This document shows positions 7,525 to 17,093 of a stretch of DNA of 64,000 bases, in pieces (within the stretch, counting starts at the first letter, position 1; each line of letters begins with the position of its first letter). Below the pieces are notes generated by a model. That model worked only from the letters and a program-made list of their open reading frames with translations, was not told where the DNA came from and ran no database searches. Made by a program: the position numbers and the translations under genes. The stretch spans positions 1 through 64,000 of the forward strand of contig CANRLF010000012.1 in NCBI GenBank assembly GCA_947631395.1, given 5' to 3'. Origin of the DNA: an uncultured Oscillospiraceae bacterium. Lineage in GTDB: Bacteria > Bacillota > Clostridia > Oscillospirales > Oscillospiraceae.

Positions 7525-7555
7525 TTGACTTGTTCATGGGTGAACATGGTATTAT
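7525..7555 (+). promoter_or_regulatory. MerR-type promoter with 19-bp spacer and operator
   Basis: TTGACT (7525-7530) and TATTAT (7550-7555) are 19 bases apart, two more than optimal, and an inverted repeat GTTCA-TGGG-TGAAC (7532-7545) fills the spacer. MerR regulators activate such promoters by twisting the DNA. It points toward the giant SLH protein and overlaps the divergent regulator's upstream region. Confidence 0.7.
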
Positions 7556-7608
7556 TATGATGATAAATGTAAAAAACTGATTTGTCAAGCGTTTCTTGAA
7601 ATGAAAGC

Positions 7609-7666
7609 TTTATCATGGCTGGGCCGGCCCAGCCATGTCCGTGGGGTTCCCCACGGACATGATAAA
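7609..7666. repeat. Cloverleaf-like nested inverted repeats in leader
   Basis: An outer 9-bp stem (TTTATCATG 7609-7617, CATGATAAA 7658-7666) encloses two hairpins: a 24-bp perfect palindrome at 7614-7637 and a 10-bp stem with a TT loop at 7637-7658. In RNA or extruded DNA this would give a three-way junction. It lies in the predicted 5' leader of the giant surface protein, about 35 bases before its start. Confidence 0.75.
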
Positions 7667-7700
7667 CTCTAACTACCGATGTGAAAGCGAGGATGGAATG

Positions 7701-10700
7701 ATGAAAAAACGGATCATAAGCGTATTCCTCTCTGCCGTGCTGGTCTTTGCCCTGCTGCCCGTAGCGGCGTGGGCGGCGGACGTCCCGTTCGAAAACAACG
7801 GCGGCAACGGCACAGCGGGCAACCCGTATCAAATCAACGACCTGGACCAGTTCGAGGCGTTCCGGAATTATATCAACGCGGATGCTGACGGCGGCAAAGA
7901 CGAGTATTTTAAGCTGACGGCACCTATTGATATGTCTGCAAATTACAGCGCGGGAAGCAACACATCATGGACACCGATTGGAACGGAAGACAATCCATTT
8001 TCAGGCACATTTGACGGCGGCGACTTCGAGATAAGCGGACTTTACATAAACACTGAGGATTACTACACAGGTCTGTTTGGGTATTCCACCGGCACGATCA
8101 AAAATCTCACCGTTTCGGGCAGTGTCACCGGCGACACATATACGGGCGGCATTGTGGGAGAAAACGAAGGCGGCAGCGTCGAAAATTGCTGTAACAAAAA
8201 CGCGGTAAATGGCGTTTCCTCTACAAGCGGCATTGCGGGATACAACAAAGGCGGCAGCATTGAAAATTGCTATAATACGGGAGCAGTAACGGGCACTGGC
8301 AATTGCATAGGCGGCATCGCGGGAAACAACAGCGGGAGCGTTAAGAATTGCTATAACACGGGAACGGTGAGCGGCGCCGGTTATGTAGGCGGCATTGTGG
8401 GAGAAAACAGCATCGCCGTCATTGTGGGCGACAGCGGCAACATTAAAAGCTGCTATAACACGGGAACGGTGAGCAGCACAAACGCCACCTATATCGGCGG
8501 CATTGTGGGATCCACCGGAGGCAACGTTAAATATTGCTACTACCTTGATACCTGCGGCGCGGGAGGAAGATTTGGCGGCACGTCAAAAACCACCGACAAA
8601 TTCGCCTCCGGCGAGGTGGCGTGGCTTTTGCAAAGCAAGCAGGATACGCCCGATCAGCAGGTGTGGGGACAGAAGCTCAGCGACGAGGCGGACGAGTATC
8701 CCGTGCTGACGACCGATGCAACTAAAAAGGTGCTGAAGGTTACGTTCGCGACGCAGGAGAACAAAAATTATGATGTTAAGTACACAAATCTAAATAAAAC
8801 GGTAACGCTGCCGGAAAATCCCTCAAAGACTAATTATACGTTTGAAAAGTGGGCAAAGACGCAGGAGGCGGACGGTGAAAAGTTTGACGAGGAAACCCTC
8901 GTTACCGAGGATATGACCGTCTACGCCGTCGGACGCGACCATTTCGGCGGCGACGAGGATGAAATTCTACTGAACGGAACTTACGGCTACGCGGATGCGA
9001 TTACGGTCAATTTGGACGAGCATATGAAGTATGCGAACACACGTATTTCGTCCGAGGGTAAGTTTACATACGAAATAATCGACAAGGGCAACACAAATGC
9101 AAGTATAATAAGTGATAATACGCTGTCGGTTCCGACAGGGCTTAACGCGGATGATTATACGATTACTGTTAAGGCAACAGAAAAAACGCCGCAGTATTCG
9201 CTTATGAGCGTGGAGAGCTACGATACGGTAGTTGTGACGCTCACGGTCAAGGTGAGCATAGCGAAAGCCACGGCCACCGTGACCGCGCCCACGGCAAATA
9301 CGACGCTGACCTACACCGGCACGGCGCAGGAGCTGATCGATGCGGGAAGCGTTGAAAGTGTTTCAAGTGTTTCGGGCTGCGGGACAATGCAGTACAGCCT
9401 TGATGGGGACACCTATTCCGCCGACATCCCCACAGGAGAGGGCGCGAAAACGTACACCGTCTACTGGAAGGTGGACGGTGCGGACAAGACGAATTACAAT
9501 TATGTCGGCGAGACCAGTGGTTGGGTTACCGCCACCATCGGCAAAGCCGCCTCGGAGGTGACGGTCACCGCCAGCGAGAATCCCACCTACGGCAACGAGA
9601 TCACGCTGACGGCGACGGTTGAATCCGGAGCTATCGCCGCAACAAACCTCAGTGGTACGGTACAGTTTAAGGTTGGCGGCGAAAACTTCGGTGATCCAGT
9701 AAGTGTGGATATGTCCACCGGCACGGCGACGCTGACGATTGGTACTAACGACAGCGAATTGCAGAAAAAGCTGTTCGGCGATGACGGCACGACCAGCGTC
9801 ACGGCGATGTATGAGGGGAATGACAATATTGCCGAGAGCGAAGAAAGTGTAGAAAAGAGTGTGACGGTCGGTCAGAAAGAACTGACGTTCAGCTTTACGG
9901 CAGACGAAAAGACTTACGATGGTGGGACCGATGTTAAAGGTACGTTGACCAGAACGACTGACCTCGTGAGCGGGGACAGCGACGTTCAGGCCAATTATAC
10001 CGCAACCGCTTCCAGCAAAGACGTGAACGATTCGGTTGATGTCACGGTGAACGTCGCGCTGAGCGGAAGCGATGCGAAGTATTATACCGCTAAAGACCCA
10101 ACTGACGTTAAGGTGAAAATCGTCAAGGCGGAGAATACCTCAGTCACCGTGGCGATAGGAAAAACTGATCTGATATATAGCGGCACGGATCAGGAGCTTA
10201 TTAAGACTGAGGGAAGCTCTGAAAATGGTACGATGAAGTACTTCGTGGGCAGCAAAGCTCCGGAAACCGGCCCTGACGATTGGAAAGACGCCGCCGATAT
10301 TAAAGGTAAGGACGCGGGGACGTACACGATCTGGTACTATGTCGTGGGCGACGGGAACCACAACGACACCACGCCCGCCAGCATAACCGTTGAGATTGCG
10401 CAGAAAGAAGTTACGCTGACGTGGACGGGCCACGAGAGCCTGACCTATGATGGCTCGGCGCACACCATCAGTGCTGCCGTTAACAACAAGGAAGGCGACG
10501 ACGAGGTCAATGTGACGGTTGCGGTGACAGCCAACGGCGGCGAGACCGGGGCGAGTGGCGCTACTGCGACGAACGCCGGGAGCTACACCGCTGAAGCCAC
10601 CGGGCTCACCGGCACCGCGGCGGGGAACTATAAGCTGCCCGATAACCCCACGCAGGCTTTCACCATCGGCAAGGCCACGGTGACCTTCTCGATTGACGGA

Positions 10701-13700
10701 ACAACAACATTTACATACAGTACGGCGCTTCATACGGTTAATGTTAAAGAGGGTGAGGACGACACCAAACTCCCAAGCGCCGGAAATCCCTATTCCGTCA
10801 TATACGCCGACAATGACGAAGAAACAAGAACCGGCGAGGCCACTGACGGTAAAACCGACGTTGGGACTTACGGCGTTTGGGTTAAGTTGTCAACAGACGC
10901 CTATAAAAATTACATGTTCGCGGGCGACAAGCAGGAGCTCAAGGTCGGCACCATGGAGATTACGAAGGCCGAGCTGACCCTTGATGTCACCGGCTCCGCG
11001 ATTACCTACGGCGATACGCTGAGCGAGAGCGAACTCACCGGCACAGCCACGATTGGCGATAGCACCGAAATCAACGGCACTTGGGCGTGGGAAACCGGGA
11101 GCGTGTATCCCACTGTGTCCGGTAGCAACAACTACAAGGTGACATTCACGCCGAACGAGGAGTATCAGGGCAACTTCACCGCCGAAAGCCTGAGCACGAC
11201 GATCACAATTACCGTCAAGCCCTATGAACTGACGCCGCAGGTGGAGTCCGTGGATGGTAAGGTCTATGACGGGAATGTAACTGCTCAAAATGGCAAGCTG
11301 AAATTCAAGGAAGATTTGAATAAAGAGCCGTTCAGCGGGAATTTGCCCAGCGCGACAGGTAACTTTGAGTTTACCGACAAGAACGTGGGGACAAGTAAGC
11401 ACGTCAAAGTGACAGAAATCACACTCAATAACTCCACGGATTATACCCTTAAAGAGAGTTCGATCTCCGATGCCGAGACAAGCGCGGAGATCACGGCCAA
11501 GTTGGTGACGCTGACGTGGAAAAACGACACCGGCCTGACCTATGACGGTACGGCAAAGAACGTCACTGCTGAGATTTCCGGGGGCAAGGTGGAAACCGAC
11601 GACCTCTCCGTAACAGTAGCGGGCGGCAACCAGATCAACGCGAACAAAACCGGAGAGCGGTACACCGCCACGGCGACCCTCACCGGTGATGATGCCAAGA
11701 ACTACTCGCTGAGCAATGCCACACAGAACTACACCATCTCCCCAGCCGAGGTGAGCTTTACAATCGACAAGGAGGTCAAGGCGGATTGGGAAGCGAAGGG
11801 AGAAACAAACGACAACCCCAATCCGGATGGCTACAAGCTCAGCGGTAGCGGCACGGCTTACGCGCTCAGCATGACCTACGACAGCTACGGGCACACGGCC
11901 AACGTGGCGCCGGGGGAGGATCAGATCATCACGGCCGCGGCCGCCAACGGCTACACTGTGACCTACAAGAAGGGCGACGCCGAGTCATCTGAAGTCCGGG
12001 ACGCCGGGAAGTATGAAATTTACGTGACTATCAACCCTGTGACGGATGAAGTATACAACTTCAAGTTTGCCGATCAGGGTGAGGACGTCCACGAGCTGCA
12101 GATCGGCACGATTGAGATAACGCCCTATGAGGTCACGGTGATTTGGACGCACTTGAGCTACGTCTACCACGCGCACACCATGCACCCCGACATTCGGGTG
12201 CAGAACCCCTTTAAGAACGATAACAACCAGTTACTTCCGGGGCAAGGGCTGCCTTCCGGTTTCAACGTCGAACATCCTGAAAACTACACCGGGGAGTATC
12301 TGGTGGCCTTCGCCGCCACCGACGGCTCCGATGTGAAGGAGTACACCGTGACGGCTGGGCTCTACGGCCAGAAAGCCGCGAACTACACCGTGAAGAACCC
12401 TGAGGCGACGGTGACTATCGTCCCCGCGCCAGTGACATTCACCGTGAGCGATAACGTGTGGGATCTCACGGGAGCACACCCCTCCACTGTTACGCTGAGC
12501 CCCGTCTGGGGCGTGGTGTCCACGGAGCCGGATAAGGACGTGAGCGCCAACCACCAGTATCCCGATCCGGGGACGGCGGTCAGATCGGAGCTTAATACGA
12601 AGATCGCCTACAAAATGGACGGCAAGGAGATAACCGCCCCCGACGTGCCCACCGAGGCCGGAACATATGAGGTCTGGGTGGAGATTGGCAACACGAACTT
12701 CCGCCACTCCGCCACCTCCGACGGCGCGTCCCACAAGGTGGGCGAGCTGGTACTCACCAACGATCTCGCCAGCGTCAAGACCTACAAAGTCACCTTTGAG
12801 ACCGGTTATGAGGGCGGTGAGGCCCCAGAGACCATGGAAAATCTCCTTGAGGGCCAGATGGTGATCCTCCCCGCGGGGCTGACCCGCGAGGGTTACCTCT
12901 TCCAGGGTTGGAGCCACGGCGGCATCACATACAGGCCCAATGAGGAGTTCCCCATGCCGGCCTCCGACGTGACCTTCAAGGCCGAGTGGCTGGCCATGGA
13001 GGAGACTCGCTCGGTCGGCGGCACGGTAGTGCAGGAGGTGGAGGGCGGCGACCCCAAGCCGCTGCTCGGCGCCACCGTGACCCTGAAGCAGGGCGATAAC
13101 GAGGCCGGCGAGGCGATCACCGACGCCGACGGTAATTTCTTGTTTGAACACCTGACGCCAGGTATCTACAACCTGGAGGTTCGGTACTTTAACGGGAGCT
13201 CCACGGTGGTCAAGACCTTCCGGGTGGACGTGGAAAAGGACAGCTTAGACGGTGAGACCTATATCATGCCCGACGGGGCGCTGAATACCGTGGTGGAGGC
13301 TGATGTCACCGCCGTGGTGGATATGCAGGACATTGTGAAAGAGCCCGCCGACAGCGCCGATGACGGGATATACACTAAAGATGACGACGATATTGTCAAG
13401 GACGGCGGTACGGTGGAGTTCAAGATGACCGTCAAGGGCGCGGAACTTGGGCCTGACCAGATCGAGGAGCTTCCCGTGTCGGAGGAGCAGATCGGCATGG
13501 TGCTGGATCTGGAGCTGACAAAGACGGTGACAAGTAGTAGCGGCACCAATACAACAGAGATTGATGACTCCAAGGTTCCCATCACGACTGTGATTCACCT
13601 GCCTGCGGAGATACAGGGCAAGAGCGGATACACGGTGTATCGCTTCCACAATGTTGGGGGCGAGGAGGAGATGCAGACAATCACTACCTCCAGGAACGCG

Positions 13701-14639
13701 AGCGGCGAGTATCTTCAGGTTATCAGGGATGGAACGGCTATTGAGATCCACGCCACGCTCTATTCCGTTTATGTGCTGACGTGGTATCAACGCTCCGGCG
13801 GTGGCGGCGTGGTCGCCTATCCTGTGACTCTTCCGGAGGACCTGGAGCACGGCGACGTGAGTGTGAATTACCCCAACGCCGCCCCGGGCGTCAACGTGAC
13901 GCTGACGGTGACGCCCGACGAAGGCTATGAGCTTGACGAGCTCACTGTCACCGACAGGAACGGCAACATCATCCCTGTCACCGACAACGGCGACGGGACA
14001 TACAGCTTCACAATGCCGAGCAGCGGAGTGGTCGTAAGTACCGAATTTAAGCTCACCGTCTGCGACGGCGGCGACGACTGCCCCAGCAGAGCCTTCCAGG
14101 ATCTTGACGTGACGGCCTGGTATCACGAGTACACCGACTACGTTATCGAAACAAAGCTGATGCAGGGCAGCGGCGGGCTCTTCAAGCCCAATGGCACACT
14201 GACCCGCGCCGAGATGGTCACCGTTTTGTGGAACATGAACGGCAGAGGCGTTGTGAATTATCTTATGACCTACGGTGACGTCAGCGAGGGGGACTGGTAC
14301 GCTGAGGCCATCCGGTGGGCCACCAGCGAGGGCGTGGTTGACGGCTATGACAACGGCAACTTCGGCCCCAACGACAAGATAACCCGCGAGCAGATGGCGA
14401 AGATGCTGTATAATTACGAGAAGAAGTACGGCGACGGCGGCTTCACGGGCGAGTGGATGTTCCCGCTTCCCTTTGCCGACACCGCCAAGATAAACGACTG
14501 GGCCTATGAGGCGGTAGCGTGGTGCTACATGAACGGCGTAATAAACGGCAAGGACGGCAACGTCTTTGACCCCGCCGGAAACGCCCTCCGTTGCGAGCTG
14601 GCGAAGGCCCTGACCGTGTACAACCAGATCGACGACTAA
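7701..14639 (+). CDS. Giant SLH-anchored surface protein with GLUG and MBG/YDG repeats (2312 aa)
   Basis: Exported and wall-associated. In order: signal peptide ending near AAWA (residues 1-25); GLUG-type repeats (about 125-290, units such as VKNCYNTGTVSG and GGIVGE); an InlB-type repeat (about 335-390); many MBG/YDG and bacterial Ig-like modules (about 500-1690, recurring LTYDG, KVYDG, PTYGNE cores); a second InlB-type repeat; a carboxypeptidase-regulatory-like domain (about 1770-1840); a GGGG-linked repeat domain; and three SLH domains at the C terminus (about 2130-2310) that bind pyruvylated wall polymer. Start: the second of two adjacent ATGs (7698, 7701) is better spaced from GAGGA. Its promoter is of MerR type. 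Probably an adhesin or scaffold. The ligand is unknown. Confidence 0.9.
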   Translation: MKKRIISVFLSAVLVFALLPVAAWAADVPFENNGGNGTAGNPYQINDLDQFEAFRNYINADADGGKDEYFKLTAPIDMSANYSAGSNTSWTPIGTEDNPFSGTFDGGDFEISGLYINTEDYYTGLFGYSTGTIKNLTVSGSVTGDTYTGGIVGENEGGSVENCCNKNAVNGVSSTSGIAGYNKGGSIENCYNTGAVTGTGNCIGGIAGNNSGSVKNCYNTGTVSGAGYVGGIVGENSIAVIVGDSGNIKSCYNTGTVSSTNATYIGGIVGSTGGNVKYCYYLDTCGAGGRFGGTSKTTDKFASGEVAWLLQSKQDTPDQQVWGQKLSDEADEYPVLTTDATKKVLKVTFATQENKNYDVKYTNLNKTVTLPENPSKTNYTFEKWAKTQEADGEKFDEETLVTEDMTVYAVGRDHFGGDEDEILLNGTYGYADAITVNLDEHMKYANTRISSEGKFTYEIIDKGNTNASIISDNTLSVPTGLNADDYTITVKATEKTPQYSLMSVESYDTVVVTLTVKVSIAKATATVTAPTANTTLTYTGTAQELIDAGSVESVSSVSGCGTMQYSLDGDTYSADIPTGEGAKTYTVYWKVDGADKTNYNYVGETSGWVTATIGKAASEVTVTASENPTYGNEITLTATVESGAIAATNLSGTVQFKVGGENFGDPVSVDMSTGTATLTIGTNDSELQKKLFGDDGTTSVTAMYEGNDNIAESEESVEKSVTVGQKELTFSFTADEKTYDGGTDVKGTLTRTTDLVSGDSDVQANYTATASSKDVNDSVDVTVNVALSGSDAKYYTAKDPTDVKVKIVKAENTSVTVAIGKTDLIYSGTDQELIKTEGSSENGTMKYFVGSKAPETGPDDWKDAADIKGKDAGTYTIWYYVVGDGNHNDTTPASITVEIAQKEVTLTWTGHESLTYDGSAHTISAAVNNKEGDDEVNVTVAVTANGGETGASGATATNAGSYTAEATGLTGTAAGNYKLPDNPTQAFTIGKATVTFSIDGTTTFTYSTALHTVNVKEGEDDTKLPSAGNPYSVIYADNDEETRTGEATDGKTDVGTYGVWVKLSTDAYKNYMFAGDKQELKVGTMEITKAELTLDVTGSAITYGDTLSESELTGTATIGDSTEINGTWAWETGSVYPTVSGSNNYKVTFTPNEEYQGNFTAESLSTTITITVKPYELTPQVESVDGKVYDGNVTAQNGKLKFKEDLNKEPFSGNLPSATGNFEFTDKNVGTSKHVKVTEITLNNSTDYTLKESSISDAETSAEITAKLVTLTWKNDTGLTYDGTAKNVTAEISGGKVETDDLSVTVAGGNQINANKTGERYTATATLTGDDAKNYSLSNATQNYTISPAEVSFTIDKEVKADWEAKGETNDNPNPDGYKLSGSGTAYALSMTYDSYGHTANVAPGEDQIITAAAANGYTVTYKKGDAESSEVRDAGKYEIYVTINPVTDEVYNFKFADQGEDVHELQIGTIEITPYEVTVIWTHLSYVYHAHTMHPDIRVQNPFKNDNNQLLPGQGLPSGFNVEHPENYTGEYLVAFAATDGSDVKEYTVTAGLYGQKAANYTVKNPEATVTIVPAPVTFTVSDNVWDLTGAHPSTVTLSPVWGVVSTEPDKDVSANHQYPDPGTAVRSELNTKIAYKMDGKEITAPDVPTEAGTYEVWVEIGNTNFRHSATSDGASHKVGELVLTNDLASVKTYKVTFETGYEGGEAPETMENLLEGQMVILPAGLTREGYLFQGWSHGGITYRPNEEFPMPASDVTFKAEWLAMEETRSVGGTVVQEVEGGDPKPLLGATVTLKQGDNEAGEAITDADGNFLFEHLTPGIYNLEVRYFNGSSTVVKTFRVDVEKDSLDGETYIMPDGALNTVVEADVTAVVDMQDIVKEPADSADDGIYTKDDDDIVKDGGTVEFKMTVKGAELGPDQIEELPVSEEQIGMVLDLELTKTVTSSSGTNTTEIDDSKVPITTVIHLPAEIQGKSGYTVYRFHNVGGEEEMQTITTSRNASGEYLQVIRDGTAIEIHATLYSVYVLTWYQRSGGGGVVAYPVTLPEDLEHGDVSVNYPNAAPGVNVTLTVTPDEGYELDELTVTDRNGNIIPVTDNGDGTYSFTMPSSGVVVSTEFKLTVCDGGDDCPSRAFQDLDVTAWYHEYTDYVIETKLMQGSGGLFKPNGTLTRAEMVTVLWNMNGRGVVNYLMTYGDVSEGDWYAEAIRWATSEGVVDGYDNGNFGPNDKITREQMAKMLYNYEKKYGDGGFTGEWMFPLPFADTAKINDWAYEAVAWCYMNGVINGKDGNVFDPAGNALRCELAKALTVYNQIDD

Positions 14640-14661
14640 TCCCCAACACCACCCCCATTTA

Positions 14662-14682
14662 GCCCCTCCCTCCGGGAGGGGC
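14662..14682. repeat. 9-bp inverted repeat in intergenic space
   Basis: GCCCCTCCC (14662-14670) and GGGAGGGGC (14674-14682) form a hairpin with a 3-base loop shortly after the surface protein stop. It resembles the dispersed GC-rich intergenic repeats at 21.4 and 37 kb. Confidence 0.6.
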
Positions 14683-14721
14683 CACGGGGTGGGCTTCAGC
14701 CCGCAGGCGCAACTCAAAATC

Positions 14722-14750
14722 CGCGGCCCATTCGGGCCGCGCCCTTTTTT
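14722..14750 (+). terminator. Rho-independent terminator of giant surface protein
   Basis: CGCGGCCC (14722-14729) pairs with GGGCCGCG (14734-14741) around ATTC, followed closely by six T residues (14745-14750). Confidence 0.85.
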
Positions 14751-14751
14751 G

Positions 14752-14800
14752 CCTTCCCCGCCCGGGCGGGGAAGGGCAGGGATTAGGTGGGCTCCGCGGC
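14752..14800. repeat. Dispersed intergenic repeat, family C copy 1
   Basis: A GC-rich palindromic unit (CCTTCCCCGCCCGGGCGGGG core) followed by AAGGGCAGGGAT and AGGTGGG. A near-identical unit occurs at 37123-37170 in another intergenic region, so it is a dispersed non-coding repeat. Confidence 0.65.
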
Positions 14801-14835
14801 GCCGGCCGCGCCTCTTCCCACCGCGTTATTGACAG

Positions 14836-14865
14836 TTGACAAGCCGACAGCTCGTGTTGTAAAAT
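14836..14865 (+). promoter_or_regulatory. Promoter of SLH carboxypeptidase-like gene
   Basis: Two overlapping -35 candidates (TTGACA at 14829-14834 and 14836-14841) and TAAAAT at 14860-14865, 18 bases from the second. The gene begins at 14898. Confidence 0.65.
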
Positions 14866-14897
14866 GTCGAAAAATCGTTAAAAAGGGGAAACAGCCT

Positions 14898-16307
14898 ATG
14901 AGATCCTCTGTCAAAAGCTCGCTTTGCGTTCTGCTCGCCATGATTTTGGCGATTTCGTTACTCCCGGTCGGTACGGCGCGGGCGGTGGCGGACCCGAAGA
15001 TCACGGCGTCTGCCGCCATAGTTATGGACTACGACACGGGCGTGGTGATCTACGCCAAGGACCCTGACACCCTCCGTGCGCCGGCGTCCATGACGAAGGT
15101 TATGACTGCGTACATAGTCTACGAGGAGATGTCGAAGGGCTCCTTCACCATGGACACGCCGGTGCCCATCAGCGACTACGTGGCCAGGATCTCCAGAGAC
15201 GACGTCAACTACCAGATGTCCGTGCCGCTTCCTTACGGCGGGACTGTGCCGGTGAGGACGCTCCTTTCGCTTATGCTGGTCTACTCCGCCTCCGCCAGCG
15301 CCACGGCGCTCGCCGAGTTCGTGTCCGGCACTGAGGAGGCGTTTGTGAAGCGCATGAACGAGACCGCCTCGCGCCTGGGCCTCAACGCCAGCTACATAAA
15401 CCCCCACGGCCACAAGCTCAACTACATCACCGCCAGATCCCAGGCACAACTCATAAGGCTGTTTATCCAGAAATATCCCCAGGTCCTGGAGATAACCTCC
15501 CTCCCCAGCGTTAACTTCAACGGCAAGGATTACAAGACCACCAACTACCTTTTGGCCGGCGAGAAGTATGAATATGACGGCGTTGACGGCTTCAAAACCG
15601 GATACATCAGGGCCTCCGGCTACTGCCAGGCGGTGACGTCCGTGAAAAACGGCCGCAGGCTCATCGCCGTGGCGATGAACTCCTCCTCGGGAGAAACGAG
15701 GGCCACGGACTGTGTGAAGCTCCTGGATTACGGCTACGGCATCGTGGACGAGATGGAGCTCACGGGCTCTTACCTCGACACCGTGGGCCACTGGGCCCAG
15801 GCCGCCGTCGGCGAGCTCCACCTTGCCGGGGTGGAGCTCCACACGGACGAGATAATGTTCCGCCCGAACGACGAGATCACCCGGGCGGAATTTGTGGCGA
15901 TGCTGTACACGGCCCTTGAGATAAGCGACGAGCTGCCGGGCGTGGTCCCGGGCAACTCCGCCGTGGTCAGGCCCTTCAGCGACATATCCGACTGCTGGGC
16001 CTCAAGCTACATCATACGGGCCTGGGAGCGCGGCATCGCCGGCGGCACCGGCGAGGGGCGCTTCTCGCCCAACGCGCCGATCACGCGCCAGGAGATCATG
16101 GTACTGCTTGACAGGGTCCTGGACCTTCCGGACATCAACGGGCTGAACTTCTCCGACACGGGCTCCATCGCCTTCTGGGCGCTGGACGCCTGCGCCAGAG
16201 TCACCGCCGCCGGCATAATCCAGGGCTCCGGAGGTCGCCTCAACCCCACCGGCCGGGCCTCCCGGGCGGAGGCGGCCCAGATCGTCGCCCGTGTGGTGGC
16301 GATCTGA
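14898..16307 (+). CDS. SLH-anchored D-alanyl-D-alanine carboxypeptidase-like protein (469 aa)
   Basis: A peptidase S11 (PBP5/DacA-type) domain at residues 30-290 that would trim the terminal D-Ala from peptidoglycan stem peptides. The signal peptide is at residues 1-30. The nucleophile motif is SMTK (Ser64, Lys67) and the third motif is KTG in DGFKTGYI. The second motif, normally S-x-N, reads S-A-S (Ser130-Ser132), so activity may be altered or lost. The C-terminal 180 residues form three SLH domains (units ending FRPNDEITRAEF, FSPNAPITRQE, LNPTGRASRAE) that tether it to the wall, a Clostridia-style arrangement. The ATG at 14898 opens the signal peptide. Confidence 0.88.
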   Translation: MRSSVKSSLCVLLAMILAISLLPVGTARAVADPKITASAAIVMDYDTGVVIYAKDPDTLRAPASMTKVMTAYIVYEEMSKGSFTMDTPVPISDYVARISRDDVNYQMSVPLPYGGTVPVRTLLSLMLVYSASASATALAEFVSGTEEAFVKRMNETASRLGLNASYINPHGHKLNYITARSQAQLIRLFIQKYPQVLEITSLPSVNFNGKDYKTTNYLLAGEKYEYDGVDGFKTGYIRASGYCQAVTSVKNGRRLIAVAMNSSSGETRATDCVKLLDYGYGIVDEMELTGSYLDTVGHWAQAAVGELHLAGVELHTDEIMFRPNDEITRAEFVAMLYTALEISDELPGVVPGNSAVVRPFSDISDCWASSYIIRAWERGIAGGTGEGRFSPNAPITRQEIMVLLDRVLDLPDINGLNFSDTGSIAFWALDACARVTAAGIIQGSGGRLNPTGRASRAEAAQIVARVVAI

Positions 16308-16343
16308 CGGCGGACAAAAACTTTTTAAGTCCCCCGCGCGGCA

Positions 16344-16372
16344 TTGTAAAATTTCCCCGCCCGTTGTATAAT
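16344..16372 (+). promoter_or_regulatory. Promoter of aquaporin gene
   Basis: TTGTAA (16344-16349), 17-base spacer, perfect TATAAT (16367-16372), about 40 bases before the aquaporin start. Confidence 0.75.
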
Positions 16373-16411
16373 GGCAGAGGTAACCCAATAAATTCTAAAG
16401 GAGTGTTGATT

Positions 16412-17074
16412 TTGAACAGCGCAAAGAAATACATCGCGGAGTTTATCGGAACCTTCGTCCTGGTGTTCTTCGCCTGCGGCACAGCCGCCGTGGTGGGCGT
16501 GTCCGGCACCGGCTATCTGCTGACGGCCCTGGCCTTCGGCTTCGTCATCGTCGCGATGGCCTACTCCATCGGCAACATCTCCGGCTGCCACATCAATCCC
16601 GCCGTGTCCATCGCCATGCTCGTCTCGGGCAAGATGACCCTCGGTGACTTCCTGGGCTACGTGGTGGCCCAGTTCCTCGGCGCCATCGCCGGAGCCGCCG
16701 TGCTCTCCTCCTTCCTGGGCTCCGACTCGGCCCTGGGCGCCAACAACCTCTATAACGGCGACATACTCCTGAGCCTGGTCATCGAGATCATCCTCACCTT
16801 CGTGTTCGTCCTGGCCATCTTGGGCGTCACCAGTAAGACGGAGAACTCCTCAGTGGCCGGTATCGTCATTGGCCTCTCCCTGACGCTGGTCCACATCCTT
16901 GGCATCTCCTTCACCGGAACCTCCGTGAACCCCGCCAGGAGCTTCGGCCCCGCCATCTTCGCCGGCGGCGAATACCTGAAGAACGTGTGGGTGTTCCTCC
17001 TTGCGCCCCTCATCGGCGGCGTACTCGCGGCCCTCTGCTATAAGTTCCTCACCAAGGACGACAAGCAGGGCTGA
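16412..17074 (+). CDS. Aquaporin (MIP family, 220 aa)
   Basis: A six-helix MIP channel with both NPA half-helix motifs: HINPAVS (Asn62) and SVNPARS (Asn173). The arginine right after the second NPA and the histidine at about residue 161 match the narrow, water-selective filter of AqpZ rather than a glycerol facilitator. I chose the TTG at 16412 because AAAGGAG lies eight bases upstream and the protein then starts with the family-typical cytoplasmic NSAKKYIAEFIGTF. An ATG at 16364 in the same frame falls within the promoter. It has its own promoter and terminator, so it is probably a single-gene unit in the plasma membrane. Confidence 0.9.
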   Translation: MNSAKKYIAEFIGTFVLVFFACGTAAVVGVSGTGYLLTALAFGFVIVAMAYSIGNISGCHINPAVSIAMLVSGKMTLGDFLGYVVAQFLGAIAGAAVLSSFLGSDSALGANNLYNGDILLSLVIEIILTFVFVLAILGVTSKTENSSVAGIVIGLSLTLVHILGISFTGTSVNPARSFGPAIFAGGEYLKNVWVFLLAPLIGGVLAALCYKFLTKDDKQG

Positions 17075-17093
17075 CAGCGGACAAAAATACGCT

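Noticed and set aside
7635-7700. Earlier start of the giant surface protein
   Set aside because: The earlier ATG lies inside the nested inverted repeat and lacks a ribosome site. The signal peptide starts at 7701.
13245-14717. 490-codon minus-strand frame opposite the giant surface protein
   Set aside because: Mirror frame of a strongly supported gene, no domain and no ribosome site.
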